IMG/VR virus record: IMGVR_UViG_3300019776_000296
Location: 1 to 64,000 of that record
Reading direction: 5' to 3' (one strand)
Origin: a virus
Length of the DNA stretch: 64,000 nt
Shown here: in pieces, positions 35,748-43,796 of the stretch
How positions within the stretch are numbered: the first letter of the stretch is position 1
How the letters are laid out: each line of letters begins with the position of its first letter
Notes under the pieces: generated by a model
Told to the model about the DNA's origin: nothing
Database searches by the model: none
Seen by the model: only the letters and a program-made list of their open reading frames with translations
Program-made: the position numbers and the translations under genes

Positions 35748-36008
35748 ATGTCAGTTACCGTTTTCACCACCGGCCCCGGTTGTCATCTGTGTCTCACCAC
35801 AAAGATTCACATGAAGCGACGAGGCATTGCGTTCGATGAAGTTCGTCTTGACCAGAATCCTGTTCTGGCAGAGAAGGTTCGGGAGCTTGGTTTCGTTACC
35901 GCTCCCGTGGTTCTGATCGATGACTGGGATGATGTGTGGGAGGGCTACTCGTCCGACTCCATCGATGAACTGGCCGCTGAAGTGTCTGAGACTGCCGCAG
36001 TAGCTTAG
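35748..36008 (+). CDS. nrdH: NrdH-like glutaredoxin
   Basis: 86 residues from the ATG after GGATAGGAGCT. It has a thioredoxin fold with active site CHLC (residues 12-15) and TAPVV cis-Pro region near residue 50. NrdH normally feeds electrons to ribonucleotide reductase; here the usual CxxC is CHLC. No reductase gene is in the window, so host enzymes are the likely partners. A strong terminator follows. Confidence 0.88.
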   Translation: MSVTVFTTGPGCHLCLTTKIHMKRRGIAFDEVRLDQNPVLAEKVRELGFVTAPVVLIDDWDDVWEGYSSDSIDELAAEVSETAAVA

Positions 36009-36020
36009 CCAGCGCAAAAG

Positions 36021-36060
36021 GAAACCCCCCCTGCATGTTTCGCTGGGGGGGTTTCTCTTT
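36021..36060 (+). terminator. Strong intrinsic terminator after NrdH-like gene
   Basis: GAAACCCCCC pairs with GGGGGGTTTC (11 bp with the inner C-G), followed by TCTTT. It closes the late transcription unit. The mirrored AAA side could also act on leftward RNA. Confidence 0.88.
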
Positions 36061-36150
36061 GGGCCGATTTAGCGATTGGCTTCAGGACGGGGGAGTTCAG
36101 TCCAATGCTTAATCGGCTCTGGCTTGTATTCGCTTGCCGCTCTGGGTATG

Positions 36151-36441
36151 TCAGGTTTCTCCAGTGGCTTCTTCGAACTGCTCCGCGAATTCTCCATCTG
36201 TGATCACTTCGACTTTCCCGCTGGGATACCGGATTATCCAGTCTCCTTCATGCGCTCTGTTTCTCCCTTCCGGCGCGTCGATGAGCCGGATGTAGTGGAG
36301 TCTGCCGGATGGCCGGTCTGTTTGGTGAGAGCGAGGAAAGGCACGCGACACGTTGCGAAATGGCCGTTTGACTTGCATTGCTTCTACTTGAATTGCGTTG
36401 CGCTGGTAGGTCTTCAAGATTTTCCTTCCAGGTTCCGGCAT
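36151..36441 (-). CDS. Conserved phage hypothetical protein (PGDWI type)
   Basis: 96 residues from ATG 36441 (36444 also possible) after GGGAGA. The architecture YQRNAIQVEAMQV, then EGDWIIRYPSGKVEVITDGEFAEQFEE, matches a small phage family with a GDWI core and a final F-E motif. Function unknown. It lies on the minus strand, in a short leftward unit facing the late terminator. Confidence 0.75.
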   Translation of the reverse strand: MPEPGRKILKTYQRNAIQVEAMQVKRPFRNVSRAFPRSHQTDRPSGRLHYIRLIDAPEGRNRAHEGDWIIRYPSGKVEVITDGEFAEQFEEATGET

Positions 36442-36457
36442 CATTCTCCCACGGATC

Positions 36458-36478
36458 GTTGCAACTCGTAGTTGCAAC
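36458..36478. promoter_or_regulatory. Tandem GTTGCAAC palindromes
   Basis: Two copies of the self-complementary octamer GTTGCAAC (36458-36465 and 36471-36478) spaced 13 bp centre to centre, just upstream of the leftward gene. The octamer recurs at 36,866 and 42,826 in promoter-like settings. Possibly an operator for a phage or host regulator. Confidence 0.45.
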
Positions 36479-36556
36479 AGTTGGTGGTAGAACTGTGTTC
36501 AAGTTCCTCCAGCTTGGGGGTCAGCCGGGTTTAGCCACCCAGGCCAGTGTCGCCCT

Positions 36557-36679
36557 TCAGATGGGCTGTGGTTCCGCGTTAGTAGGCAGAGCATGTGGAG
36601 GCTGCTGAACATGCGCGAGTGTGGTCGCTGTGGTGGCGGCTGCCTTTGGTGAAACCTCTGGCCGCAGTGTGGATTTCAT
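36557..36679 (-). CDS. 40-residue hypothetical protein
   Basis: The ATG is preceded by AAAGGTAGGTGAAAC, a good ribosome binding site. It is rich in Ala, Thr, Pro and His, without membrane segments. First gene of the short leftward unit. Function unknown. Confidence 0.5.
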   Translation of the reverse strand: MKSTLRPEVSPKAAATTATTLAHVQQPPHALPTNAEPQPI

Positions 36680-36832
36680 GTTTCACCTACCTTTCAGATC
36701 ATCACGCGAGGACTATCCATATCGGTGCCTGAGTAGTCGCAAGAGTTCGCGGTTGAGTGCGTGCCCCGACCCCTAGGGGCGCAAGACTTCTTTGGACGTA
36801 ACCGACACGGGCAGGCGACTTTTAAAGCATGT

Positions 36833-36850
36833 ACAGGTAAAAGTACCTGT
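36833..36850. promoter_or_regulatory. Palindromic operator candidate
   Basis: ACAGGTA-AAAG-TACCTGT, perfect 7-bp arms, 16 bp upstream of the rightward GTTGCAACGA element. Size and place suit a dimeric repressor or activator. No matching regulator was identified. Confidence 0.45.
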
Positions 36851-36865
36851 GTATCAATTGGTTTC

Positions 36866-36888
36866 GTTGCAACGATTGAGGGTATCCT
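36866..36888 (+). promoter_or_regulatory. Rightward GTTGCAACGA-N7-TATCCT element
   Basis: Same arrangement as at 35718 and 42826. A TTGGTTTC tract precedes it as at 35718 (TTGCTTTG). It is the best candidate for the early rightward promoter of the replication genes. Confidence 0.45.
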
Positions 36889-36965
36889 TGATGCGGGACG
36901 CTACGCAGGGTACGGACTTCCCTTCCCGACCTGAGTTAGCTGCCGCACCGTTGCAGCGTGTGCGC

Positions 36966-37010
36966 CACCCCCCGGTGTCGTGGCCGGGGGGTGTCCCTTT
37001 TATCTGGGCA
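36966..37010 (+). terminator. Leader terminator / attenuator
   Basis: CACCCCCCGG pairs with CCGGGGGGTG around TGTCGTGG, followed by TCCCTTTTAT. It lies about 80 nt downstream of the putative early promoter and ahead of all replication genes. Read-through would need antitermination or incomplete termination. Confidence 0.8.
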
Positions 37011-37059
37011 ATACTCCCGTCGCAGCTTGAGTGCCACTTACGCAAGAATGTATTGCTTA

Positions 37060-37268
37060 TGGGGTATTACGCAGACATGTTAGAGGCAAGGGTCGCAGTG
37101 GCTTTGACGTTGCGGCAGTTCGATGACGATGCTAGACGGCTGGGTATTACAAAGATGGTTGGTTCCCCAGCGAAGGAGCGCAGATACATCTGCGAATCTC
37201 TCTCAGCTTTCGGTGGATCACCCTGGCCGTACTCCTCTACAGCCGACAACAGTTGGGTTCGCAAATGA
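37060..37268 (+). CDS. Possible ORF in the leader
   Basis: 69 codons starting at an ATG without a clear ribosome binding site. Composition is protein-like (ADMLEARVAVALTLRQFDDD), but the frame also stays open upstream through the terminator, where it is surely not coding. Low confidence. Confidence 0.3.
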
Positions 37269-37438
37269 TGAAATGTGTTGCGTGCCAACGCATTTGGTGT
37301 GTCAACTACGGATGCTCCAACACGGTCGAACCCTGGCACGGAAGGGCGCATGAGATGGAACAGATTGAGGCACAATATGTTTGTGACCAAACGAATCCAG
37401 AGACTCAAGCGCAAGCTGGGAGTCAAAGCAACGAGTGA
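37265..37438 (+). CDS. Possible Cys-rich small ORF
   Basis: 57 residues with CVACQRIWC and a later C, a zinc-ribbon-like start. It overlaps the next, better supported gene by 62 nt, and no binding site is seen. It may be real only in its first half or not at all. Confidence 0.3.
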   Translation: MMKCVACQRIWCVNYGCSNTVEPWHGRAHEMEQIEAQYVCDQTNPETQAQAGSQSNE

Positions 37439-37733
37439 TCCTGACGGCGTGCTGGCTTCGCTCCAGATCGCACGCCGCCTCGTCAACGAAGGCGATACCG
37501 CCGTCTACAGCGTCATGGACGACGCAACCAGGCTGGCCGCACCGAAAGACCACGCAATCGCGTGGTGGGCTGCACACCACGCTCTCACCTCCGCTCTCCC
37601 GGCTGATGCTAAATCGTTGGGCGACTTCACCATCCGCGCCTCGCATGAGGAACTGGTCGCTCTCTTCGACACTGCCATCAAGAACCAGGGAAAGATGAAC
37701 GCAGCAATGCTGAAAGGGAAGTGGGCCAAGTGA
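37377..37733 (+). CDS. Hypothetical protein at start of recombination operon
   Basis: 118 residues from the ATG after GAGGCACAAT. Basic N-terminus (KRIQRLKRK), then helical. From here on, third positions become GC-rich. The stop overlaps the ERF gene GTG. Possibly a recombination accessory; family unknown. Confidence 0.65.
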   Translation: MFVTKRIQRLKRKLGVKATSDPDGVLASLQIARRLVNEGDTAVYSVMDDATRLAAPKDHAIAWWAAHHALTSALPADAKSLGDFTIRASHEELVALFDTAIKNQGKMNAAMLKGKWAK

Positions 37734-38353
37734 ATACGGAAAGCAGCAGGGAGCATTCGGAGTCGCTCGACAAGCTTCTCCCGGCACTGATCGTCGCGAA
37801 GGCGCAGTTCCCGTCCGTGAAGAAGGACGGCTACAACCCGCACTTCAAGAGCAAGTTCGCCACCCTCAAGGCTGTGCAGGAAGCCACCGCAGATGTGTTG
37901 ACCCAGAACGGGTTAACGATCATCCAGTTCCCGGCCAGCGTTGACGGCAGGCCCGGTCTGACTACCTGGCTGGCTCACCTGTCCGGTCAATACATCGTGG
38001 AGACAACGGTTCTCGCTCTGGCGAAGAACGATCCGCAAGCGCAGGGTTCGGGCATCACCTACCTGCGCCGCTACGGCTGGTCTTCCGTGCTGGGTCTGGT
38101 GACCGACGAGGACGACGACGACGGCAACATTGCCACCATCGTTGCGCCGCAAGCCAAGTCGCTTCCGCAGAACAACGCGGAGATGGCACGTCTGGTTGCC
38201 GCCGCGAAGCGCACCGGCAAGGCAAAGGACGATGTCGATTCCCTGTGCAAGAAGAAGTACGGTGTCGATCTCGCCAAGGCATCCAACGAGCAGATCACTG
38301 AGATGGCCGACTTCCTCACTGAGGCTGCCGTCGCCAAGGAGATGAAGCCTTGA
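37730..38353 (+). CDS. ERF-family single-strand annealing protein
   Basis: 207 residues from the GTG overlapping the previous stop, with AAGGGAAG at 8-nt spacing. The motif ITYLRRYGWSSVLGLVTDEDDDD (about 107-129) is the ERF signature. A charged linker and small C-terminal helical domain follow. It anneals complementary single strands in phage recombination, with the exonuclease two genes on. Confidence 0.9.
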   Translation: MNTESSREHSESLDKLLPALIVAKAQFPSVKKDGYNPHFKSKFATLKAVQEATADVLTQNGLTIIQFPASVDGRPGLTTWLAHLSGQYIVETTVLALAKNDPQAQGSGITYLRRYGWSSVLGLVTDEDDDDGNIATIVAPQAKSLPQNNAEMARLVAAAKRTGKAKDDVDSLCKKKYGVDLAKASNEQITEMADFLTEAAVAKEMKP

Positions 38354-38688
38354 GCGGCAAGGAGATCGGGCAGGCACTGCTCCTCGTAGGGTTCCTGTTG
38401 TCCGTGGCCGGGATCGTTGAGCCGTCGTGGGGAACGTCTTCTGCCGTAGCGGTTTTCGTCCTCGTCGGCTTCATGGTCTGGGTTACCCGCAGCCACGACG
38501 AGTGGCGCAAGGGCTACGAGCAGGGACGTGTCGATGCAGGCAAGAAGCTGCTCGACTACAACCGCATGATCGAAAGCGAGCGCGAGGCCCGTGTCGCTTC
38601 CCTGACATCATCTCCGCTGTGGAAGTGCGGAATGGAAGGCTGCTACTGCGCCAACGATTCTCGCTACAAGGAGTACGAAGATGACTGA
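38350..38688 (+). CDS. Two-pass membrane protein inside recombination operon
   Basis: 112 residues, TTG start overlapping the ERF stop. Two hydrophobic segments (about 6-24 and 30-48) are followed by a charged helix and a C-terminal CGMEGCYC cluster. It is odd between ERF and its exonuclease. A role at the membrane, for example in superinfection control, is speculation. Confidence 0.65.
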   Translation: MSGKEIGQALLLVGFLLSVAGIVEPSWGTSSAVAVFVLVGFMVWVTRSHDEWRKGYEQGRVDAGKKLLDYNRMIESEREARVASLTSSPLWKCGMEGCYCANDSRYKEYEDD

Positions 38689-39634
38689 CTACCAGGTGAA
38701 GCGGAACTACCGTGGTCAGGTTCTGATCTCCCCGCCGGGTGCGGAACCCATGACGGGAGAATGGGTTACGGCCAAGAACCAGAAGCGTTACTTCAAGCCG
38801 GATCAGTCCGACGTGAAGGGTTACGGACGTACCAGCAAGGCCGGTGAGAACCTGAAGGGCGGCGGCGAAGGACTAGCCAACTTCAAGGGTGCTATGGCTG
38901 CTATCGGCACTGTGATGTCGAAGACGGTGCAGGCCGAAATTGCCACTCTCATCAACGAATACAACGGCGATCCGTACTACGCCGGGGATGACGGCGGCTG
39001 GCGTTCCGGCAAGAAGCGTCTGTTGGAAGCGGTGGACAAGGCCGCTGAGTTGGCCGGTTCAAACTCTGCTTCCTCCAGGGGAACTGAGTTCCACAAGCTT
39101 GGTGAACTGGTCAACAAGGGGCAGACACCGACCATCGTCCGTGACGAACTTGTTGAGCCGCTTAAGCATTACGCAGAGCGTGTCGCCAACGTGAAGTTCC
39201 TGCACCAGGAAATCCTCATCGTGAACGATGAACTGGAGCGTGCCGGTTCCATCGACTACCTCATGGAGATTCCGGTGGGAACCATTGGGCCATACGGCTT
39301 CCCGCTGTTTGAGCCGTGGGTTGTTGCCGGTGACCTGAAGACCGGCAAGTGGGACTACCACTACCCGGCTGGGATGTTCGCACAGTTGGCCGGTTACGGT
39401 AAGGGCCAGCGGTACGAGCAGGAGACGAACACCCGTACTCCGTTGCACCCCAACATGAATACCGATTGGGGAGTGCTGGTTCACTACCCTCTCGCGGCGA
39501 AAGACCCTGAGGTCAAGTTCTATTGGGTTGACCTCAACGTCGGTATGCGTGCCGCCAAGCTCAACAACGATCTGTCCAACATGATCGCCTTCTTCCAGTC
39601 AGTGAAGGGCAAGCCCGTGGAGTTCCAACTGTGA
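38681..39634 (+). CDS. PD-(D/E)XK recombination exonuclease
   Basis: 317 residues. The GSIDYLMEIP and VAGDLKTGK motifs (about 188-230) form the D...(D/E)xK core of the RecB/Cas4-like fold. An FHKLGE helix lies upstream. With ERF it would form a RecET/Red-like pair that resects double-strand ends. Confidence 0.85.
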   Translation: MTDYQVKRNYRGQVLISPPGAEPMTGEWVTAKNQKRYFKPDQSDVKGYGRTSKAGENLKGGGEGLANFKGAMAAIGTVMSKTVQAEIATLINEYNGDPYYAGDDGGWRSGKKRLLEAVDKAAELAGSNSASSRGTEFHKLGELVNKGQTPTIVRDELVEPLKHYAERVANVKFLHQEILIVNDELERAGSIDYLMEIPVGTIGPYGFPLFEPWVVAGDLKTGKWDYHYPAGMFAQLAGYGKGQRYEQETNTRTPLHPNMNTDWGVLVHYPLAAKDPEVKFYWVDLNVGMRAAKLNNDLSNMIAFFQSVKGKPVEFQL

Positions 39635-40197
39635 TCGAACTGTTCGAAGATCAAGAAGAAGAGGATATTCAGTATCTGAATATCCAGCGGTTCAACATCT
39701 TTGGCTACATCGATGCTGAGTTCGCAGCCGCCTTCATTGCTGCGCTGTGGGACAAGGACAACGAGGACACCACTGATGTGTGGGAGATCGTCATCAACAG
39801 CGAGGGTGGTGATATGGAAGCTGGCACAGCGATTTACAGCGAGATCGCCGCCTACAGCGAGCGTTGTGGCGGCAGCCACTATGTGATGACGAAGGTGCGC
39901 GGTCAGGCAGCCTCGTGCGCCTCGCTGATCTTGCAGGCCGGTGATCACCGTTCCGCTGGAGTGATGGACTACATCATGTCCCATCAGCCGCTGCTGTCCT
40001 TTGAGGACGCGACGATGCAGCGTGTGAAAGATGAACTGGCGCAAGCTGAATCGTGGACGGAGAACTTCCTCAACATCCTCACTGAGCGAGGTGGGAAGGA
40101 GCGCGACTACTACAAGGGCCAACTGGCCTTTGGGCGTGACTGGTGGCTGTCCTCGCAGGAAGCGTTGGAGTGCGGCATGATTGATGAGATCGCATGA
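39631..40197 (+). CDS. ClpP-like serine protease
   Basis: 188 residues, GTG start overlapping the exonuclease stop. It has INSEGGDMEAG near 56, GQAASCAS with Ser95, SHQP with His118 and FGRDWW with Asp170, the full Ser-His-Asp set of the ClpP/crotonase-like family. Head-maturation ClpP proteases sit beside capsid genes, but this one is 30 kb away in the recombination operon, so another substrate is likely. Confidence 0.88.
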   Translation: MIELFEDQEEEDIQYLNIQRFNIFGYIDAEFAAAFIAALWDKDNEDTTDVWEIVINSEGGDMEAGTAIYSEIAAYSERCGGSHYVMTKVRGQAASCASLILQAGDHRSAGVMDYIMSHQPLLSFEDATMQRVKDELAQAESWTENFLNILTERGGKERDYYKGQLAFGRDWWLSSQEALECGMIDEIA

Positions 40198-40367
40198 TGA
40201 TCGACATCGTCTTCCAGGCGATCTATGACAGCACCAACCTCCCTGAGTACAGGTGCATGGAGGTGGCGGCTGCTGTGATGGAGAAGCTGGAGGTTGGAGT
40301 ACCTTGCGCCGCAACAGGTTGCAGAGTTAGGGCAATCATCAAGAACAAGCTGTCCGACGATGAGTGA
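40194..40367 (+). CDS. 57-residue hypothetical protein
   Basis: ATG overlaps the protease stop (ATGA), and the stop overlaps the next gene. Helical with two late Cys (CAATGCRV). Kept because of the unbroken overlap chain. Confidence 0.55.
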   Translation: MMIDIVFQAIYDSTNLPEYRCMEVAAAVMEKLEVGVPCAATGCRVRAIIKNKLSDDE

Positions 40368-40569
40368 CCTCCGCACCCGTATCGCCCAGGTCATCCACCG
40401 CATGGACGGCGTGAAGTGCTGCGACGAATGCCAGCACCACGACATGCCCTCGCTGTGGGCGCTCGACGCAGCCGACGCGGTGATGAAAGAACTGCATCTT
40501 CATGTGGAACATGGAACGCTGAAAGTTATTCGCTACGTTAGCGATTGGGAGATCAATGACAACTCCTAA
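40360..40569 (+). CDS. 69-residue hypothetical protein
   Basis: ATG 40360 sits in the overlap with the previous stop. KCCDECQHH near residue 20 suggests metal binding, followed by a helix. Its stop falls inside the next gene's start region. Confidence 0.6.
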   Translation: MSDLRTRIAQVIHRMDGVKCCDECQHHDMPSLWALDAADAVMKELHLHVEHGTLKVIRYVSDWEINDNS

Positions 40570-40948
40570 CGAGATCAATAACCTGCTTATCGAAACGGAC
40601 GACAAGATCAAGCAGTACAGCGAGATGTGCGTATGGTTCAAAGCGCAGCGAGACTACTGGCGGCACCGGCTGGAGATCGACCAGAAGATGGAAGAGATGC
40701 GCTTCTCCGGTCCCGCCACCAAGGCCAAAGCTCACGGCGTACTCAATGGTGGATGGGATATCATGGTTGACATGCATTGGGTGCCAACGAAACTCGAACT
40801 CCCAGACGCAGTGATGGTGTTTGACGCTGCCTACGATCTTGTGCAGTCACGCAACCAGTACCTGCATGACCATCTGACAACGCTGATGGTTCGCAACAAG
40901 AATGTGATGCTGGAGTACAACAGCATGAACGGAAGGTATGGCGCATGA
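40556..40948 (+). CDS. Helical hypothetical protein
   Basis: 130 residues, ATG overlapping the upstream gene by 14 nt. Long charged helices with an aromatic centre (WFKAQRDYWRHRLE). Operon partner of replication genes; function unknown. Confidence 0.65.
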   Translation: MTTPNEINNLLIETDDKIKQYSEMCVWFKAQRDYWRHRLEIDQKMEEMRFSGPATKAKAHGVLNGGWDIMVDMHWVPTKLELPDAVMVFDAAYDLVQSRNQYLHDHLTTLMVRNKNVMLEYNSMNGRYGA

Positions 40949-41298
40949 GTGACGACGACATCCCACCTCCGCTCAGCCCAAAGCCCAAGGGCGGCAAGCC
41001 CGACGATCTGATGCTTCCGTGGCGGCTGGCCGACGCTCCACGCTTGCAGCTTGAATTCCTTGCTCGCAGTGAAGCTTTGAACGAGAAAGACCGCGAATCG
41101 GTAAGGGCTTGGCTGAACAGCTACAACGTATACATTGCCCAGTGGCTGTACGCGGAATACGGTGCCGACGCGGTGCGGGAAGCTAACGGAATCTCTCGTG
41201 CAACAGCGCAAAGGATGAACGAAAACCAGTCCACCGCAAGGGAACAGGCTGAGCGTGATCTGTTCCGCAAGCTGGAAGAGGACTTCAGAAGTGAGTGA
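40945..41298 (+). CDS. Hypothetical protein, possible HTH
   Basis: 117 residues. Pro-rich N-terminus, then helices; the segment GADAVREANGISRATAQRMNE reads like a helix-turn-helix. It may bind DNA, but the motif is only suggestive. Confidence 0.6.
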   Translation: MSDDDIPPPLSPKPKGGKPDDLMLPWRLADAPRLQLEFLARSEALNEKDRESVRAWLNSYNVYIAQWLYAEYGADAVREANGISRATAQRMNENQSTAREQAERDLFRKLEEDFRSE

Positions 41299-41602
41299 GC
41301 CGACGATCCCACTGAAGTACTCTGAGCTACTGCACGTCGCCATGTGTACGGTGATCCACGTCATCGAAACAACAACTGACTACCCGACGACGAACATGCA
41401 GCAAGTTGTTGCGGCGTATACGGTTTCGCGGGACAAGCACCTCACCGGCCAGGGATTCACCAAAGATCAGATCAAGCTCTTCACTGAAGCAGCAACCGAT
41501 TCACTCGTTGCCTGGTTGGAGGAGCGTCACGTTAAGTCAAGGGAACTGGACGCTGACTTCAACCGTTGGGCCAGCGAGATGAGGGACGATGGGACTGTTT
41601 AA
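41291..41602 (+). CDS. Hypothetical protein
   Basis: 103 residues from the GTG at 41291 with GAGG at 9-nt spacing; the same frame is open earlier but inside the previous gene. Helical and acidic C-terminus. Function unknown. Confidence 0.6.
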   Translation: MSEPTIPLKYSELLHVAMCTVIHVIETTTDYPTTNMQQVVAAYTVSRDKHLTGQGFTKDQIKLFTEAATDSLVAWLEERHVKSRELDADFNRWASEMRDDGTV

Positions 41603-41909
41603 TTGGATAAAACACGACAAGAAGCCGAAACCGTTGCGTGACTTCATCGTTACACCTGGGCCTTGGTTCAAGAAGTACATGAATGACTGGATGGAAGCGT
41701 TCGACATTGACGACAGGCAGCAATGCACGTCGGGCATTGTGACTGGAGAAGACTCCGGCCAGTACATCTGGGTCACCGCGACACCTGAGTGGGATGTGTT
41801 GTGGTTTAAGGAACATGGCTTCCGCTTCCCGCGAAAATGGGTGCCGTACAAGTGCATGGATTTAGTGGTGGGCGAAGATGGTGGCCCTGCCATGATGCCC
41901 GGTCTGTAG
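41589..41909 (+). CDS. Hypothetical protein
   Basis: 106 residues, ATG overlapping the upstream gene. Trp/aromatic-rich centre (VTATPEWDVLWFKEHGF). No family recognised. Confidence 0.6.
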   Translation: MGLFNWIKHDKKPKPLRDFIVTPGPWFKKYMNDWMEAFDIDDRQQCTSGIVTGEDSGQYIWVTATPEWDVLWFKEHGFRFPRKWVPYKCMDLVVGEDGGPAMMPGL

Positions 41910-41921
41910 GAAGGTGATTCA

Positions 41922-42056
41922 GTGATCGACTGCACATGCAGTCACCCAGATTTTCAGCACGACGAATTCGGTTGCACATCACTCGTCTGCTGTGACCAGT
42001 ACCCGCAGCTTGTCCACTCAGCTATCCAGTGCCAATGCCTTGGTGTTCATGTCTAA
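41922..42056 (+). CDS. 44-residue Cys/His-rich mini-protein
   Basis: GTG start after AGGAAGGTGATTCA. Contains CTCSH, FGC, VCC and CQC, seven Cys plus several His, so probably zinc-binding. Overlaps the next gene by 8 nt. Confidence 0.55.
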   Translation: MIDCTCSHPDFQHDEFGCTSLVCCDQYPQLVHSAIQCQCLGVHV

Positions 42057-42537
42057 TCCGCGAATCACGTTGGCAGACTACGAATTAGAGAACGCAGCCT
42101 TCGTCGGTATGCGTCGGCAGGCCAGCGCACGCATCAACCAGAGGGTTGCTCGCGGCGGCATGTCCGAACAAGACGGTTGGGGTAATCACGTCGAGGGTGC
42201 GTGCGGAGAATACGCTGCCGCAAGGTTTCTCAACGTCTGCTGGACGGGATCGGTTGGCACGTTTGGAGAAGACCTCAAGCCCAACATCGAAGTGAAGACT
42301 AGGTCTAACCATTCCTACGATCTGCTTATCCGTAACAACGAAGACTTAGACAAAATCTTCATCCTGGTGACCGGCACCGCACCACACTTCTGGGTACGCG
42401 GCTGGGCTGTAGGTAAACACGTTGTCTCAGACAAGTGGATTAAGTACTACGGCAACAGGCCGGGAGCATGGTTCATCCCAGTCAGTGAACTGAGTACCGA
42501 TTGGCTTGAACTGAAAAAGACATACATCTGGAAGTGA
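42049..42537 (+). CDS. PD-(D/E)XK-like nuclease
   Basis: 162 residues from ATG 42049. HVEGACGEYAAARFL supplies an acidic helix, and KPNIEVKTR matches the E-x-K strand of this nuclease fold; a D lies just before. Could be a Holliday junction resolvase or restriction-like enzyme. Fold likely, role inferred. Confidence 0.65.
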   Translation: MSNPRITLADYELENAAFVGMRRQASARINQRVARGGMSEQDGWGNHVEGACGEYAAARFLNVCWTGSVGTFGEDLKPNIEVKTRSNHSYDLLIRNNEDLDKIFILVTGTAPHFWVRGWAVGKHVVSDKWIKYYGNRPGAWFIPVSELSTDWLELKKTYIWK

Positions 42538-42941
42538 GACTCAGTGAAAAGCGTTGCCGCAAAATGGTTTACGAACGCAGCGGTGGTCTGTGTGAACGGT
42601 GCGGCATGGGCGGTCACTCGTATCACCACCGAAAGAACAGGAGTGCCGGTGGTGAATGGTCTTGTGCGAACATCGTTTACCTGTGCGGCGACGGTGTACG
42701 AGGCTGTCATGGTTGGGTCACTACACACCCTCGCGAGGCTGAACGAGAAGGTTTCCACGTCCCGCAATGGCTCGACCCAGCCGACGTTCCAATCCTCCTC
42801 CACAGGCGGCTGACCTGCGGTTTGAGTTGCAACGAACCGTCATACACTAGTACTGCACAACCAACACACGACAAGCACAGAGAGACACAAGAAATTGACT
42901 GGACTTCCGCAGACCACAATCGTTGGGACGCTGACTGGTGA
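42534..42941 (+). CDS. HNH endonuclease
   Basis: 135 residues, GTG start overlapping the upstream stop. CERCGMGG, SYHHRKNRS, NIVYLCGDG and CHGWV form a zinc-bound HNH core (about 20-62). The last ~40 residues look poorly conserved and overlap the SSB promoter and start, so the functional protein may end near residue 95 in relatives. Confidence 0.75.
   Translation: MRLSEKRCRKMVYERSGGLCERCGMGGHSYHHRKNRSAGGEWSCANIVYLCGDGVRGCHGWVTTHPREAEREGFHVPQWLDPADVPILLHRRLTCGLSCNEPSYTSTAQPTHDKHRETQEIDWTSADHNRWDADW
42826..42848 (+). promoter_or_regulatory. GTTGCAACGA-N7-TACACT element before ssb
   Basis: Third member of the motif set, with TTTGA just upstream. It lies within the end of the HNH frame, 47 nt before the SSB start, and may give an internal promoter for replication genes. 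Confidence 0.4.
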
Positions 42942-43290
42942 TCCCGAAATCAAAGCTCTCCCTTCAGGTTTGTTCGTCGCCACGGTGAACATTGCGTGCA
43001 ACGAGCGCAAGTACAACAAGGACACGCAGTCCTACGAGAACGGCGATCCGACCTACCTCCGTGGCACCGTCTGGCGTGAGTACGCAGAGAACGTGGCGAA
43101 CTCACTTCGCAAGGGCGACAAGGTGATTGCCACCGGCAAGCTCCGCATGCGCTCGTGGGAGAAGGACGGCCAGAAGCGCACCAGCTTCGAACTCGACATC
43201 GAAGAGATCGGGCCGACGCTGCGCTTCGTCGCCGTCGCTCCTCTCGCAGCCGCATCGACCGGCGGTGCCGACGACGAGCCGGGTTGGTGA
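42895..43290 (+). CDS. ssb: Single-stranded DNA-binding protein
   Basis: 131 residues, TTG start. OB-fold pattern: TTIVGTLTGDPEIK, VATVNIACNERKY, LRGTVWREYAENVANSL and VIATGKLRMRSWEKDG. It ends in an acidic DDEPGW tip, as in SSBs that recruit partners. It coats ssDNA at the fork. Confidence 0.93.
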   Translation: MTGLPQTTIVGTLTGDPEIKALPSGLFVATVNIACNERKYNKDTQSYENGDPTYLRGTVWREYAENVANSLRKGDKVIATGKLRMRSWEKDGQKRTSFELDIEEIGPTLRFVAVAPLAAASTGGADDEPGW

Positions 43291-43796
43291 CACTCACCTC
43301 CGGTGAGGCGCGAAAGAAGAACCGGGCAGCCTTCGATCTGTTCTGGAAGGCATACCCCAAAAAGATCGCGCCGACAGAAGCGGAGCGGGTCTTCAGTGAA
43401 GTGGTCGAAAAAGGTGCTGACCCAGACCATTTGATCAAGAAGGCACGAGCTTATGCGCTCACTGTTGACCCGAATGATCTGAAGTACGTTCCCTCGCCGC
43501 ACTCTTGGCTGAAGCAGGGTCGCTATGACGACGCAGACCTGTTCACCAATCAGCTTGAGGCAGAGAAGGAATGGCTCAGGGAGTGCTGGCGCACAGCGAA
43601 CGTCAAGGCGGTTGAAAACCGTTACCACGTCACGTTCGACAAGCAATATCCACCGGACGAAATGACTGATCCCAAGGCAATCAAGCTGTGGTATCAGGAA
43701 ACGGCACGGGCTTGGATATCCAAAATCGTTGAGGAGCAAGTAATTTGCCGGGAAGAAGAGAGCCAGCCCACGATGCTCTCGCAGAGCAATCAGTAA
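43287..43796 (+). CDS. Replisome organiser / helicase loader-like protein
   Basis: 169 residues from the GTG overlapping the SSB stop. The region FDLFWKAYPKKIAPTEAERVF and later VPSPHSWLKQGRYDD is a conserved C-terminal pattern of phage replication initiation proteins. It probably loads the DnaB helicase encoded next. Overlaps that gene by 52 nt. Confidence 0.75.
   Translation: MTLTSGEARKKNRAAFDLFWKAYPKKIAPTEAERVFSEVVEKGADPDHLIKKARAYALTVDPNDLKYVPSPHSWLKQGRYDDADLFTNQLEAEKEWLRECWRTANVKAVENRYHVTFDKQYPPDEMTDPKAIKLWYQETARAWISKIVEEQVICREEESQPTMLSQSNQ

Larger units (their letters stand above)
36680..37059. other. Divergent control region
   Basis: About 380 bp with no convincing gene between leftward and rightward units. 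It holds a possible leftward promoter (TTGCGA-N17-TGGATA, 36742-36714), a palindrome at 36833, a GTTGCAACGA-type rightward element at 36866 and a strong hairpin terminator at 36966. It looks like the early control region. Confidence 0.55.

Noticed and set aside
36966-37003. Part of a coding region for a 158-residue rightward ORF
   Set aside because: A perfect terminator with T-run sits in the frame; only the part after it might code.
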